Positions 24,392-36,862 are shown, numbered from the stretch's first letter. The stretch: 64,000 nt of DNA from Okapia johnstoni (GCA_024291935.2 CM044311.1:18685001-18749000), one strand, 5' to 3'. Numbers and translations are program-made. Notes: generated from the letters alone by a model not told the origin.

Positions 24392-24400
24392 ACAGCTGAG

Positions 24401-25740
24401 CAATATCTTAAAACAGATCTGTATTTTCCCATGTCAGAAAAACACCCAGTAAGTGGTTGTGGACAAAGTGTTTTAGTTACGTAAGTTCCTTTGCCTTGCC
24501 ATTTCAACTAACACTACATAGAGGAGGCCCTACGCAGCTGCTGAAACTCAGGGACTTATTGTTTACTTTGGAGCCTAAAGTGCCCTAGCAGATATTTTAA
24601 TTTCAACTTCTATTAATTTTCAGACACTCTGAGCCGTTACACTCCTTATAATAAACATTGCCCTTGTGTTGGACTTGCTCTGTTCTCTGTCCTACCTTCC
24701 AAGAGGGAGAGAGACAGTCTACCTTCCCATTGCTGGAAAGTTAGCCTCAAGGGATCCATGTAGAGAGCCTAGAAGCCAGAGGAAAGGCTGTTATCGGCTC
24801 CCTCAACACACCATGGCAGTTGAGATCATGGGGAAGATTTATCTGCGGTGTCTTCGCAAAAAGCAGCAGTTTCCACAGCTTCCAAACTCATTACAGATTT
24901 GTTTTCTTACTTTTTCACCAACTCTTCTAAAATCAGATCAATGCATTCACTTTGCCACTGATTCTAAGAACTGAATTCTTATGTTTTGCCTTGTTCCCCA
25001 TCCCCATTTTAGCAGCATCCTCCAGCATACAAGCTTCCTCTTGATTCAGCCATATTATTAGATGTGTTCCCCTCTCTCTACTGTTTTATGCCAGATGTTT
25101 GCGATACCTTTGCCATAGTGACATCAACTGGAAAACATTGGAACTGGAATTTCTGAGCATCACAGGAAACCCCAAATTAATCATTTTCTAAACTACTGGC
25201 TTCTACGTTTTTCAAAATGTAGATTTCTAAATAAATTCATCATACAAATTAACATCCAATTAATACTTAATACTTTTGGATAAGCTTTATTGAAATAGTC
25301 ATTCATTTATTAGGCAATAAAGCTTTTGAAACCAGATTACATGTAAGGCATCCACAATGCAAGACAGCTACAAATACACATTATTCTTGGGTGCTCTGCC
25401 TCCTGGACAGAGGAGTACAACTAGACAAAATCCACTTACGATACAATAGGACAAAACCCGTAAAATGTAGGGTGTATCAAATGCCATTAAAAGAATACTG
25501 GAAGAGCTTAGAGGAAGAAAATCAGTATCTTAGTTGAAATTTGAAGACTAAGAATTTTTAAAATAATGCTAATTATTAAAATAAGCAATGCTGTACTATT
25601 TTTAACTCCTACCAGGAATCTGAATCTTTGTTCTGGGACTAAGCTTGTTTTTTAAGCTTCATTAGGTGGAACCAAAGCAGCCTTCAGTCGACAGTCTTTT
25701 GAGTATTTAATACCATGAATTAGAATACAAGGTTTTCTTC
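24401..25740. other. Gene-free sequence
   Basis: No recognisable coding sequence or clear repeat. Confidence 0.4.
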
Positions 25741-26169
25741 TTTGGTGGGTGGAAACAACTATTCCAGGCCCTGGGGGAACTCTGAACATTGGTCCCTGTG
25801 TTTCTGTCTGGTGGTTCTTTCCTCCGACTTGGGTAATGTCCTCACTTATTTGTACAGATCAGCTGAAGACTCCCAGGGAACCCCTCACCCCATCTTCCAA
25901 GCTCTGTCTCTGTGCAGCCCTCTTCCCTCTGGGACCCCACTCTGCAAACCCTACCTGTCTTGACCTCCCAGTGGGGTCTCCCCGAGTTCCTTTGCCTCAT
26001 GCTGCTCCCTGGACTCCCATTCCAGGGCTTAAGCTGGGGCAATCACAGGGCTTACCTCTAGTATTTCCCCTTCTTAGGATCCCTGTCCTGTGCTGCTTGA
26101 TGCCCAAAGTCTGGAAAATGTTGTCTCATTTTTTCTTTTTGTGGTTTTACACTTGTTTAAGGAAGTCCC
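25741..26169 (+). other. Probable ancient interspersed repeat, family uncertain
   Basis: Contains ggatccctgtcctgtgctgc and a C/T-rich block resembling the 3' ends of old mammalian repeats. A 168-codon open frame at 25749-26255 is composition-driven and continues into the LTR remnant, so I do not call it a gene. Confidence 0.3.
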
Positions 26170-26285
26170 GTGTCTTAACCCATTCAGGCTGCCATAAGAT
26201 AATACCACAGACTGGGGTGGGCAGGCTTATAAACAACAGAAATTTACAAGATTAGGGTGCCAGTATGGCCAAGTGAGGACCCTCC
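26170..26285 (-). mobile_element. MLT1-type LTR fragment (ERVL-MaLR)
   Basis: Cattcaggctgccataagat, accacagactggggtgg and gcttataaacaacagaaatt are the reverse complement of the MLT1 3' end seen at 745-960. Confidence 0.65.
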
Positions 26286-26341
26286 TTTGAGCTGCAGACA
26301 CATGGAGAGAGAGAGATCTATATATTTATGAAAAAGGGAAA

Positions 26342-26508
26342 CAGTGTCAGTCATTCAATTGTGTCCAACTCTGCGACCCCATGGACTATAGCCCGCCAGA
26401 CTCCTCTGTCCATGGGATTCTCCAGGCAGGCATACTGGAGTGGGTTGCCATTCTCTTCTCCAGGGATTGAACCCAAGTCTCCTGCATTGCAGCAGCAAAG
26501 GCCCAGTG
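26342..26508 (-). mobile_element. Bov-tA SINE, internally shortened
   Basis: The body is present, but the segment between gggttgccattctcttctcc and agggattgaacccaagtctc is shortened. Confidence 0.8.
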
Positions 26509-27088
26509 CAACCAAAAATAAATAAATAAATGATTTTTTTTTAAAAGATGCTTGTCACTGAGTACGCCGAGAGTTGAAACAGCAATAAAAAAGATAGATG
26601 CAAATAAGAGAAATTTAGACCATAGGTAAAAATCATGAAAATTAAAAAAATTATGTTAAAAAAAGTCTGTTAAGGAACAGCATTCACATTTCTTATAAAT
26701 TAACTGTGGTGTAAATGCCACATGTATATAAATACGTGCAATTTATATATATAGATACAGATGTATGTACATCTCAAACTTAAATTTTGAATACTATGTC
26801 ATAACCTGTTTTTCCCTTAATAAAACATTGCTTTTATGTTCTGTGGTTTAATATGTAATGTTATTTTTAATAGGTTGAATTTTTATGGGTTTCCATGATA
26901 AACTCAAATGATACCTTCTTGTGAGAAATTTGGGTTATTCCTAAATTTTTACAATTATAAAAACCTCCTGTGACAAGTATTTGAAATTAAATGACGTATT
27001 TTGAAATAATCCAAGGATGCAAAAGCGGAAATCATAAGAGAACTTAAAATATATTTGCATGGAATTATCATGAAAATGGTATCATCAG

Positions 27089-27402
27089 GGATTCCCTGAT
27101 ACCTCAGTTGGTAAAGAATCCACCTGCAATGCAGAAAAATGCAGTTCAATTCCTGGGTGGGGAAGATCCTCTGGAGAAGGGATAGGCTACCCACTCCAGT
27201 ATTCTTGGGTTTCCCTTGTGGCTCAGCTGGTAAAGAATCTGCCAGCAATGTGAGAGACCTGAGTTCAATCCCTGGCCTGGGAAGATCCCCTGGAGAAGGG
27301 ACAGACTACCCACTCCAGTATTTCGGCCTGGAGAATTCCATGGACTGTGTAATCCATGGGGTCGCAAAGAGTCAGACACGACTGAGCTACTTTCACTTTC
27401 AT
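27089..27402 (+). mobile_element. Tandem Bov-tA SINE (two tRNA-like units)
   Basis: Heads at 27089 (gggattccctgatacctcag) and 27206 (ttgggtttcccttgtggctc) share one body and the tail gactgagctactttcacttt. Confidence 0.85.
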
Positions 27403-27539
27403 TGTGAAAATGGAACATTCTAAAATTTCTGTGATGCAGCTAAAACCGTGTTTAGAAGAAATGCACAGCTTTAAATATTTATAATAAAAAAATTTTAAAT
27501 GTGTAAAATCAGTGACATAAGTTTTCACTTTAAACCAGA

Positions 27540-28330
27540 AAATTATGATTGCATTAAACCTGAAAAAGAAGGAAAACAATAAAGAGCATAAGTCAATAAA
27601 GCAGAAAACAAATAGAAAAAAATTAACAAAGACAAAAATTGATTATTTTAAAAGATTAATAAATTAATAGATTCCTAGCAAGATCAACCAAGAAAGAAGA
27701 GAAAAATCCACTATCAATACAAAGAATGAAAGCAAGTTATTACTACAGATTCTATAGACATTCAAAGGATAATAGCAACTTTATGTCAGCAACTATGACA
27801 GTTTAGATGAAATGGACAAATTTCTTGGGAAAAACATCAACTTATTCAAACTGACTAAAATGATATTAAAAAATCTTAATTTTCCCATATCTATTTAGGA
27901 AAATTGAATTTGTTACTAAAAAAAACCATCTTCTCACAAAGAAAACTCTAGACCTAGATGGTTTCAGTGGTGAATGCTATGAAATATTTAAGGAACAAAT
28001 ACTACCAATATTATCCAGAAATTTTATGCGGTTAGATAAGCCCAATATCAAAGCCTGACAAGAAAAGAACAGTACAGACTAGTATCCCTATGAACCCAGG
28101 GGGAAAAAAAAAAACCTCAACAAAATACAAGTAAACCAAATATAGCAACATATTAAAACAATAATACATTAGGACCAAGCAGGGCTAATTCTAGGAAAGC
28201 AAAGTTGGTTAGAGATTTTAAAATTAATGAGTATAACTCACCATATTAAAAGAGGCTCTTCCAGAAATCCTCATGAGTACTTTTGGCCTGACGATAGGTA
28301 GTAGTAGTGGAGATGGAGGAGAGGGGATGA
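27540..28330 (+). mobile_element. Degenerate L1 ORF2 fragment, sense
   Basis: Phrases such as gatcaaccaagaaagaagag, tgaaatggacaaatttctt and ctagacctagatggtttca are L1 ORF2 between endonuclease and RT. Stops in all frames. Confidence 0.65.
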
Positions 28331-28346
28331 CTTTATGATAGATATT

Positions 28347-28472
28347 GTCATGCTAAGTTGCTTCATTCATGTCCGACTCTTTGCAAGCCTGTAGCCTGTA
28401 GTTTATCAGACTCCTCTGTCCATGAGGCTCTCCAAGGAAGAACACTGGAGTGGGTTGCCATTCCCTTCTCCA
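28347..28472 (-). mobile_element. Bov-tA SINE 3' part with target duplication
   Basis: A 126-bp insertion bounded by ttatgatagatatt at 28333-28346 and 28473-28486 (14 of 14). The tRNA-like head is absent, so the copy is 5' truncated. Confidence 0.85.
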
Positions 28473-28939
28473 TTATGATAGATATTAGTGATAGAATATT
28501 TAATGATAGATTGGATGTAAGGACAAGGAAAATGAAGGAATTAAGGAAAAATTTAAGTCCTGCTTTTGAGCAATTGGGTGGATGGGGAGCTACTTATTGA
28601 GAAGGTAAAACTAGCAAGAAGAAAAGAGAGTTGAAAAATTAAAAGTACCATCTTCCACATATTTAGATTGAACTGTCCAATTATACACCCTTGTAAGCAG
28701 TTGTCGATATTTCTCTTGGGTTCTGGACAAAGTCAAGTTTGGATATTAAGATTTTCAATCATTTGCATAGATGGTTTGGAAAGTTATAGTCACCTAATGT
28801 GAGGTTGGAGGAAGAAAAGGGGCCCAGGACTGAGTCCAGAAAGTAGGTGCTGTTGAGGTGGGAAGATCAGGTGTGCATCATTTCCAGGAAGGTATGTTCA
28901 AACAGGAGGGAATACTTGATTCTGGACAATAAAGGATGA

Positions 28940-29078
28940 TAAGGTTTTTTGCTTTTGTTTATCTTTTGGCCGTGTCACGTGGCACTTGGGATCTTTAGTT
29001 CCCCAGCCAGAGATTGAACCCACGTCCCCTGCATTGGGAACATGGAGTCTTAACCACTGGACTGCCCAGGAAGTCCCG
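28940..29078 (-). mobile_element. CHR-type SINE with target duplication
   Basis: Runs from an A/T-rich tail (ttttttgcttttg) to the head actgcccaggaagtccc. Direct repeat aggatga at 28933-28939 and 29079-29085. Confidence 0.8.
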
Positions 29079-29085
29079 AGGATGA

Positions 29086-30600
29086 CACGATTTTTGACAG
29101 GCAGAGAAGTGGGAGGAGAAGGAAGTATAAAGAGAAGAAGCATTTCCATCAGAGGGAGTAGAGTGAAATATCATCCCTATTCATGCTCCACCGCAATGAT
29201 ACGCCAAGCTGGTATTCTACCAAGTTTTGTGAAGTTGAGAAAGTAAAGAGTTTCTCCAGGAAACCAGTATCTTGTCTCTGAAGCAGAGATGTCTGAAGCA
29301 CAATGCCCTCAGATTTCAAGGACCTTATTTAGTAAGTTGAGACTATCACTGACTTTCAGAGAGCATACTCTCAGCTTCCAAGATGTGTCTAATTTCCTCT
29401 CAACAGGTCCCACAGGCTGATACAAACCCAGCGGTTTCTTATCTGAGAAAGAACTCTTAGAGTCATCCTGTTTCAAAAATATTGCCAATGACTTGAAAAT
29501 CAAATAGCCACAGGAAATTCTGATATCTTCACAGATTGAGGTGAAAATGTAGACAACAATCTTACTTTGATTTATCTTTGCAAAGATCTTTGGTATTATT
29601 TCTCAACAGGGATGAACTAAGTGAATTTTCTTCACCAGAGATAAATATGAGGAAGACATTTTCCCTCAGCACAAAGGCTTATCCAAAACATATCGTGGGA
29701 TATTTCAGCCCTAAGTCCACCAGGTGAATGAATTCATCTCTGCAAGCTTTCTGATTGACCTGCTGTTTGCTAAACTCTTCCGAAGTTTACTGCTCTTCAA
29801 GAGTTCATTGCTTTCCTTCAGTACTGAGAATCTGACAAGAACTTGTGAGAATTCTGCTTGCAGCTGCTTTTATTTAGCTTATAGAACAAGAAAGGTTAGC
29901 ATGAATGTTGAATCCTTGGATAATATCTTAACTGGAAAGTAACCCTGTCATTTCTGGAACTCTGCTCCCCAAATCTCCACTTAAAAAATAAAGTGCCACA
30001 GATCATCGAATGCCTTCTACTTTTTCAAACCTAACCTATTGATACCAGTTGATGTGTTTTCATACTGAGAGTTGGAATCAATCAATACAGCAACTTAAAA
30101 TTTTCATTTAGGAGAAAATACTTGAATGCAAAATAGTTTCTAAAGTGTTAGTTCTGAGATTTTAAAAGGCATATAAAAGCTAAATATATTATGGAAAAGA
30201 ATTAAGCATTGAAATGGTGAAAGACTGTTCTCCCCATGTCTCCCGTTTACCCAAATAGGAGCATCCACTTTACTGTCATGTCATGTTCCTTTAAAAAAAA
30301 ATGTTCCTTTAAAAAAAAATGATTTCCACACAAAGTTTATTGTTTTTACATCAGGAAGAAAAAATATTTTGATAAAAATGTACTTTTAGAATTAACAAAT
30401 GGATATAATTACCCTATCAAATAGATAAAAAATATGTAATCAATATGATATTTCTGATACTTTAATCAAGTTCTTTATTTCTCTATGCAATATTGATGCT
30501 GCCAATAATGTGTTTGAACAGATCCAAATTTCAATTATATCCTAAATAACTGTAGGGAACAAAAGCAGTTCTCAAGTACAATACTTATTCTTTATTTATA
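29086..30600. other. Gene-free sequence
   Basis: Nothing recognised. A 17-18-nt tandem duplication (tgttcctttaaaaaaaaa) lies at about 30283-30319. Confidence 0.4.
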
Positions 30601-31090
30601 AAATATGTGATACAAGATGCCATTCACCATGAACGCAAATCAAACAACAATGAGATATCACTTCATACCTATCAGGATGGTAGTTACCAAAAAGACAACA
30701 AATAGCAGGTGTTGGTGAGGATTTGAAAAAAGGGAACTCTCATGCCCTGCTAATGGGAATGTGAAGTGCTGCACCCACTATGGAAAACAGTACAGCTCTT
30801 CCTTAAAAAATTAAAAATAGAACTAACATACAATCCAGCAATTCCACTTCTGGGTATTTTCTGAAGAAAACAAAAACATTAATTCTAAAAGATATCTGCA
30901 CCTCACGTTCACTACAGATTATTTACAGTAGCCAAGATACAGATGCAATCTAAGTACCCATCAATAGATGAATGGATAAAGAAGATATGGTAAATACATA
31001 CAGTGAAATATTATTTAGCCATAATAAAGAATGAAATTTTGTCATTTGCAACAACATGGATGGACCTAGAAGTTATTGTGCTAAGTGATC
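30600..31090 (+). mobile_element. L1 3' region fragment, sense
   Basis: Caatgagatatcacttcata, tggaaaacagtacagctctt, ccagcaattccacttctggg and caacatggatggacctagaa are the L1 ORF2 end and 3' UTR. Diverged. Confidence 0.75.
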
Positions 31091-31766
31091 AGAATTAGTC
31101 TTTATTATCATTCCTTCAGTCATTCAACAATATTTTATCATTTTTATAATATTTTGCCATTTTACAATATTTTATCATTTTATCATTAAATGAAATAAGC
31201 ACTAATTGCAACAATAGAGAACAGGATTCTTTGGAGGGTAGATTTTCTTTTCCAGACTCTTGTGCTTATTACATAATTGGGAGATGCAATACTTTCGTAT
31301 ATGTGATTCCATGTAATCCAGGTGAATTACACACAATTCCATGTAAATCCATGTAATTCCATGTGAATCCTATCCATACACCTGCATTGTAGACAAATGT
31401 ATCTATTATCCCAGCTTTGGAAGATAGGGAGGAGCCCAGATGCTAGACAACTTGCCCTCAATGTCATACTAGTTAGTGGCGAAGCTAGGTCTATAAACTA
31501 GCCCTTCTGGTCTTTCCTTGACACGCTGCCTTACATATTCCATACAGTTAGGTACTCTGTATCTGTTTAATCACTTAATCAATATATTTCAGACCAGCAG
31601 GGTAGATTTTCACAGTTAAAGAATTTTCTTTAAAATATAATATCCTCTCTATTTTATATTCTGAAAGCCAAAGACACAAATCCTATTATGGGATTCTTAA
31701 TGCATAACTTTTTCCTTTAATCACTAAGCCAAGCAAACATTCTGGTTCAACCACCCAATGATGTTG

Positions 31767-32015
31767 TTGCTGTTGCTGTTCGGTTGCCAAGTTGTGTCTG
31801 ACTCTTTGAGATCACATGGACTACAGCAGGCCAGACTTCCCTGTCCCTCACCATCTCCCGGAGTTTCCCCAAGTTCATGTCCATTGAGTCGGTGATGCCA
31901 TCCAACCATTTCATCCTCTGTTGCCCTCTTTTCCTTTTGCCTTCAATCTTTCTCAGCATCAGGGTTTTTTCCAGTGAATCAGCTGTTCGCATCAGGTGGT
32001 CAAAGCATTGCAGCC
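31767..32015 (-). mobile_element. BovB 3' end, part of an inverted composite
   Basis: Reverse complement of the BovB 3' terminus with a tgttgctgttgctgtt tail. It joins the BovB 5' region in opposite orientation at about 32016. Confidence 0.8.
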
Positions 32016-32209
32016 CTTCATGGATCACTGCTTTGCCATGGCTAATTGACTTTCATACCTCGATGAAGCTATGAGCCATGCCCTGTAGGGCCAGCCAAGA
32101 CGGATGGGTCAGAGTGGGGAGTTCTGACAAAATGTGACTCAGTGGAGGAGGGAATGGCAAACCATTCCAGTATACTAGCCGTGAGAATGCTATAAACTGT
32201 ATAAAAAGT
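32016..32209 (+). mobile_element. BovB 5' region segment of the same composite
   Basis: Matches the BovB 5' region at 59975-60155 (agccatgccctgtagggcca, caagacggatgggtc, ggaatggcaaaccattccag). The pair 31767-32209 is bounded by caatgatgttg at 31756-31766 and 32210-32220. Confidence 0.75.
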
Positions 32210-32220
32210 CAATGATGTTG

Positions 32221-32814
32221 ATGGATGTACTAATGGAATGTGTATCATATCCTTTTATCCATAAAGTAAAACCAACCTTAGAGATAGAAGACTTCACTTT
32301 TCCTTTTATTATGGAAAATATTAAAAGACTATTTTGCATAGATAGATTTCTGAGCAGGTGAATTGAAGAGTTGCTCATAAAAACACTCAATAGTTTATTA
32401 TCTTTAACTGTTCTATTCATACCCAGTTACTATTACTCCCAAAAATAATACAGGTCTTAACTGAGTGTTAGTTGTGGTTTGAAGTATGGACCCCAAGATT
32501 AGTAACCTTGCTTTCCTCAGATTACAGAGAAACTTTCAAACACCAGTGACATTGCCGTAATCATTTAGCTGAAACTGATGCTCATTATCTAATGACAAAA
32601 TATTATAAAATCAGTATCATCTGCAGATGAGTGTCAATGAACTCTTGTTATGTGTCCAGAGGTATATAAGGACAGATATTGAAACAATTATGGTAATTTG
32701 CCAGAGTAATCTATGTCTGTTGAACCCGATAAATTTTAAAAAATGGGTATGTATTTTCATCTTTTCCATTTATTCTAATAATTCAATGTATTTAAGTTAA
32801 ATCTTTTAAATTAA
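32221..32814. other. Gene-free sequence
   Basis: No recognisable repeat or gene. Confidence 0.35.
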
Positions 32815-32944
32815 TTAATTTGGCTGCACCGGGTCTTAGCTGTGTCATTGTGGCATGTGGTATCCAGCTCCCCAACCAGGGATCGAACCCTGGCCCCCCA
32901 CATTGAGAGCAGAGTCCTAGCCACTGGACCACCGGTGAAGTCCC
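32815..32944 (-). mobile_element. CHR-type SINE
   Basis: Ttggctgcaccgggtcttag to the head gaccaccggtgaagtcccc. Confidence 0.8.
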
Positions 32945-33900
32945 CTTAGTAATTCCTGTTTTAACTGAGATGCAATTTATATAGCCTCATGCTCCCATTT
33001 CACGTGATTTAAATTAGCTTTGGAAAATTCATCCACCCATATAATCATAGCATATTGTATGATGGGCTCATGAACTCTCAAAATTTTGTTGTGCCCAGTG
33101 CAGAAAATCATCCCCTGCCCCCAGCCCTAGGTGACCACGGATCTGTCTTCTGTGCTTTTTCTAGATATGCCTTTTCAAGAGTTGTTGGTGAAGCAGTTGC
33201 TCAATTTTTTTTGTTACTGAGTGGTATTTCCATTGCATTTGGATTGTTTACAATTGGAGCTACTATGAATAAAGCTGCTATAAATGTTAGTGTCCAAGTC
33301 TTTTGGTGGATATATTGTATTTCTCATGGGTAAAAATTTCTCTCAGATTGAAATTGCTGGGTTGTGACAAAAAATGTGTTTAACTCTACCAAAGTAGTGT
33401 GCTATTACTTTACATTTTCAGAAGTGATGTGCATGAACTCCATTTGGTCCGTGTCATCACCAACAGTTGGTGTTGTGAGACTTTTACTTTTTAGTACTTA
33501 TAATGAGTATTTAGCAGTAGTAAAGTGTGACTTTGTGTTTCCCTGAAGTCTGATACTGCTGAGCAGTTTTTCATGTACTTATTGACTATTTGTACATCTT
33601 TTATGAAGTATCTGTTCAAATACTTTGACCATATATTACTGGATGGTCTTAGTAAGAGATCCATACATTTTTTGAAATAAGAACTTTGTAAGGTAAGTGT
33701 AGTGCTTGTATTTTTCCACTGTTTTGCCTTTTTTTTAAATAGTGTCTTTCCAAGAAGAGAGGTTTCAAAAGATGTTGATGGTCTATTTTACTATTTTGTT
33801 TGTTTGTTTACGATTTTGCTTGTCTTATTTAAGAAATCTTTGACTACCCCAAGGTCATGAAAATTTTCATTTTACATGTTTTTAAGAGGTTTTAAGATTT

Positions 33901-34499
33901 GGGGGAAACAATGGAAACAGTGACAGACTTTATTTTGGGGGCTCCAAAATCACTGCAGACAGTGACTGTGGCCATGAAATTAAGATGCTTGCTCCCTGGA
34001 AGAAAACTTATGACAAACCTACACAGCATATTAAAAAACAGAGACATTACTTTGCCGAAAGATTCATGTAGTCAAAGCTACGGTTTTTCCAGTAGTCATG
34101 TACAGATGTGAGAGTTGGACCATGCAGAAAGTTGAGCGCTGAAGAATTGATGTGCTCGAACTGTGGTTTTGGAGAAGACTCTTGAGAGTCCCTTGGACTG
34201 CAAGGAGATTCAACCAGTTAATTCTAAAGGAAATCAATCCTGAATATTCATTGGAAGGACTGATGCTGAAGCTCAATTTCCAATCCTTTGGTCACCTGAT
34301 GCAGAGAGACAACTCACTGGAAAAGACCCTGATGCTGGGAAAGAGGAGAAGGGGACGACAGAGGACAAGATGGTTGGATGGCACTGCCAACTCAGTGGAG
34401 TTTGAGCAAGTTCCAGGAGATGGTGAAGGACAGGGAAACCTGGTGTGCTGCAGTCCATGGGGTCACAAAGAGTTGGACACAACTGAGCAACTGAACAAC
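33901..34499 (+). mobile_element. BovB 3'-end insertion in L1
   Basis: Starts gggggaaacaatggaaacag, ends caactgagcaactgaacaac. Candidate duplication aagattt at 33894-33900 and 34500-34506. Contains several frameshifts. Confidence 0.8.
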
Positions 34500-35232
34500 A
34501 AGATTTTTTATTTTCAAATTGAGGTATAGCTGATTGACAACATTGTATTAGTTTCAAGAAGTTTGAGACTTTTTATGTTTAGGTTGATCCATCTTTAGCC
34601 ATCCAATTTTTATGTGACATGAGGTAAGGATACAGGTTCACTTTTCTCCATATACAGTTGTCATAACATTTATTGCAAAGACTATCTCTTCCCTGTTCAG
34701 GAACCTTGTCACCTTTATCAAAACTGAATTAGCCATGTACGTGTAAGTCTATTTCTGGACAATTCTATTCACTAGTCCGTATCTATCCTGATCTGATTGT
34801 ATCTTACAGTATAAGAAAGCTTTCTATATGTAGTTCAAGTTCTCTAATATTTTTTTCAAATTATTTTGGCTATTCTGGGTCATTTGTATTTACATATTAT
34901 TTACATATATATTTTATGTTTGTTTACAAAGAAAACCATCAGAACTTTGAGTTGATTATGGATTAGAGACAATTAACATTTACAAAATTGTCTTCCAATT
35001 CACAATTATGGTATATATCTTTCCCCTTTTTTTTTCAGTCTTACACAAATTTTGCTGTTTCCCTAATTACTTCATGTTTTTAATTTCAATATCCAATTAT
35101 TTGTTGCTGGCATGCAACTGAGTTTTGTATAATGACCTTGTATCTTACCTCACTAAACTCACTAATTCTCGTTTTTTAAAAAAGAATCTATTTAGGATTT
35201 TCATTACATTTTATGTCTTCTGCAGTTTCATT

Positions 35233-35361
35233 CGGAGAAGGAAATGGCAACCCACTCCAGTGTTCTTGCCTGGAGAATCCCAGGGATGGGGGAGCCTGGT
35301 GGGTTGCTGTCTATGGGATTGCAGAGTCAGACACGACTGAACTGACTTAGCAGCAGCAGCA
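35233..35361 (+). mobile_element. Bov-A SINE with (AGC)n tail
   Basis: Body cggagaaggaaatggcaacc to gacacgactgaactgactt, then five AGC units. Direct repeat gcagtttcatt at 35222-35232 and 35362-35372 inside L1. Confidence 0.85.
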
Positions 35362-35469
35362 GCAGTTTCATTTCCTACAATACATATGCTTCTTCTCTTT
35401 CTTGCCTTATATCCAGGTAGGGTCTTGAGTATAGTGTTGACTAGAAATGGTGAGAGCAAGTATTTCTTT

Positions 35470-35681
35470 TGTTGTTGCTGTTTAGTCACTAAGTCTTGCC
35501 TGACTCTCTATGACCCCATGCACTGTAGCCTGCCAGGTTCCTCTGTCCACGAGATTTTTCAGGCAAGAATACTGGAGTGGGTTGCCATTTCCTCCTCTAG
35601 GGGATCTTTCTGACGCAGGGATCAAAGCCATGTATCTTGCATTGCAGGCGAATTCTTCACCGCTGAGCTACTGGGGAAGCC
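35470..35681 (-). mobile_element. Bov-tA SINE
   Basis: Starts with a gttgttgctg tail repeat and ends at the head gagctactggggaagccc. Confidence 0.85.
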
Positions 35682-35705
35682 CAGAATTTCTTTGCCTTTC
35701 CCCGA

Positions 35706-35956
35706 GTCTTAGATTTCCCAGGTAGCTCAGCTGGTGAAGAATCCACCTGCAATGCAGGAGACCCCAGTTCGATTCCTGGGTCAGGAAGATCCGCTGGAGA
35801 AGGGATAGTCTACCCACTCCAGTATTCTTGGGCTTCCCTGGTGGCACAGCTGGTAAAGAATCCGCCTGCAATGTGGGAGACCTGGGTTCAATCCCTGGGT
35901 TGGGAAGATCTCCTGGAGAAGGGAATGGCCACCCACTCCAGTATTCTGGCCTGGAA
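35706..35956 (+). mobile_element. Tandem Bov-tA SINE lacking its 3' tail
   Basis: Two tRNA-like heads (35712 and 35830) with the dimer junction attcttgggcttccctgg. It breaks off at attctggcctgg. Confidence 0.8.
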
Positions 35957-35966
35957 TAACTTGATG

Positions 35967-36155
35967 TTTGGGCTTCCCTGGTGGATCAGATGTAAAGGAT
36001 CTGCCTGCAAAGCAGGAGATCCGGCTTCGATCCCTGGGTCGGGAAGATCCCCTGGAGAAAGGAATGGCAATCCACTCCAGTATTCTTGCCTGGAGAATTC
36101 CATGGACAGAGCATGGGGTCGCAGAGTCGGACACAACTGAGCGACTGAGCAAGCA
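35967..36155 (+). mobile_element. Bov-tA SINE
   Basis: Gggcttccctggtggatcag to caactgagcgactgagc, immediately downstream of the tandem copy. It is a third tRNA-like unit in the same orientation. Confidence 0.85.
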
Positions 36156-36544
36156 AGCAAATCTTGGAAAACAAACCACTGTGCATGACGCTAACTGTAG
36201 ACTTTTCATGCTCTGTATTGTGAAGGAAGTTCCCTTCTAGTTCTAGCTTGCCCAGAGGTTTTGTCATGAATGGATGTGGAGTTTTAACATATACTTTTCC
36301 TGCATCTACTAAGATAATGTTTTTTTCTCTGTATTCTGTTAATTTGGTGAGTTAGTTGAATCTTTAAATTCTAATTTTTAATAAAAGCTTTAATTGTAAA
36401 ATACACATAAAATTAATTTTACCCACACATAAGTATATAATTCAGTAGTGTTAATAAACTTTCTACCCACTAAAAAACTCCCCATTTCCTCCTCCCTCCA
36501 TTAATTTACTTTTTATAAAAGTTTCAGTTTCTAATTGGAAATAA

Positions 36545-36862
36545 AAGAGCTTCCTGATAGCTCAGTTGGTAAAGAATCTGCTGGTAATGCAAGAGACCCC
36601 AGTTCAATTCCTGCATGGGGAAGATCCGCTGGAGAAGGGATAGGCTACCCACTCCAATATTCTTGGGTTTCCCTTGTGGCTCAGCTGGTAAACAGTCAGC
36701 CTGCAATGTGGGAGACCTGGGTTTGATCCCTGGATTGGGAAGATCCCCTGGAGAAAGGAAAGGCTACCCACTCCAGTATTCTGGCCTGGAGAATTCCATG
36801 AATTGTATAGTCCATGGGGTCGCAAAGAGTCCAACACAACTGAGCGACTTTCACTTTCACTA
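36545..36862 (+). mobile_element. Tandem Bov-tA SINE (two tRNA-like units)
   Basis: Heads at 36549 and 36665, junction attcttgggtttcccttgtg, tail gactttcactttcact. Short flanking poly-A at 36907-36923 lies beyond the element. Confidence 0.85.

Larger units (their letters stand above)
32960..36400 (-). mobile_element. Old L1, minus strand, broken by BovB and SINE insertions
   Basis: L1 3' region at 32960-33893 (tgagcagtttttcatgtact, atctgttcaaatactttgac), then ORF2 antisense at 34508-35221, 35373-35469 and 36160-36400 (ttattttggctattctgggt; gaggttttgtcatgaatgg). The pieces are colinear once the insertions are removed. Confidence 0.65.

Noticed and set aside
25749..26255. 168-codon open frame
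   Set aside because: It runs from an ancient repeat into an MLT1 LTR remnant. The protein is Pro/Leu-rich and low complexity, with no known domain.
30283..30319. Tandem tgttcctttaaaaaaaaa repeat as a regulatory element
   Set aside because: A simple two-copy slippage-type duplication is sufficient explanation.
35706..36862. tRNA genes
   Set aside because: The tRNA-like heads belong to Bov-tA SINEs, are followed by the Bov-A body, and no longer fold as true tRNAs.
27089..36862. CRISPR-like or other spaced-repeat system
   Set aside because: The recurring units are dispersed SINEs of both orientations in a mammalian genome, with no regular spacing.
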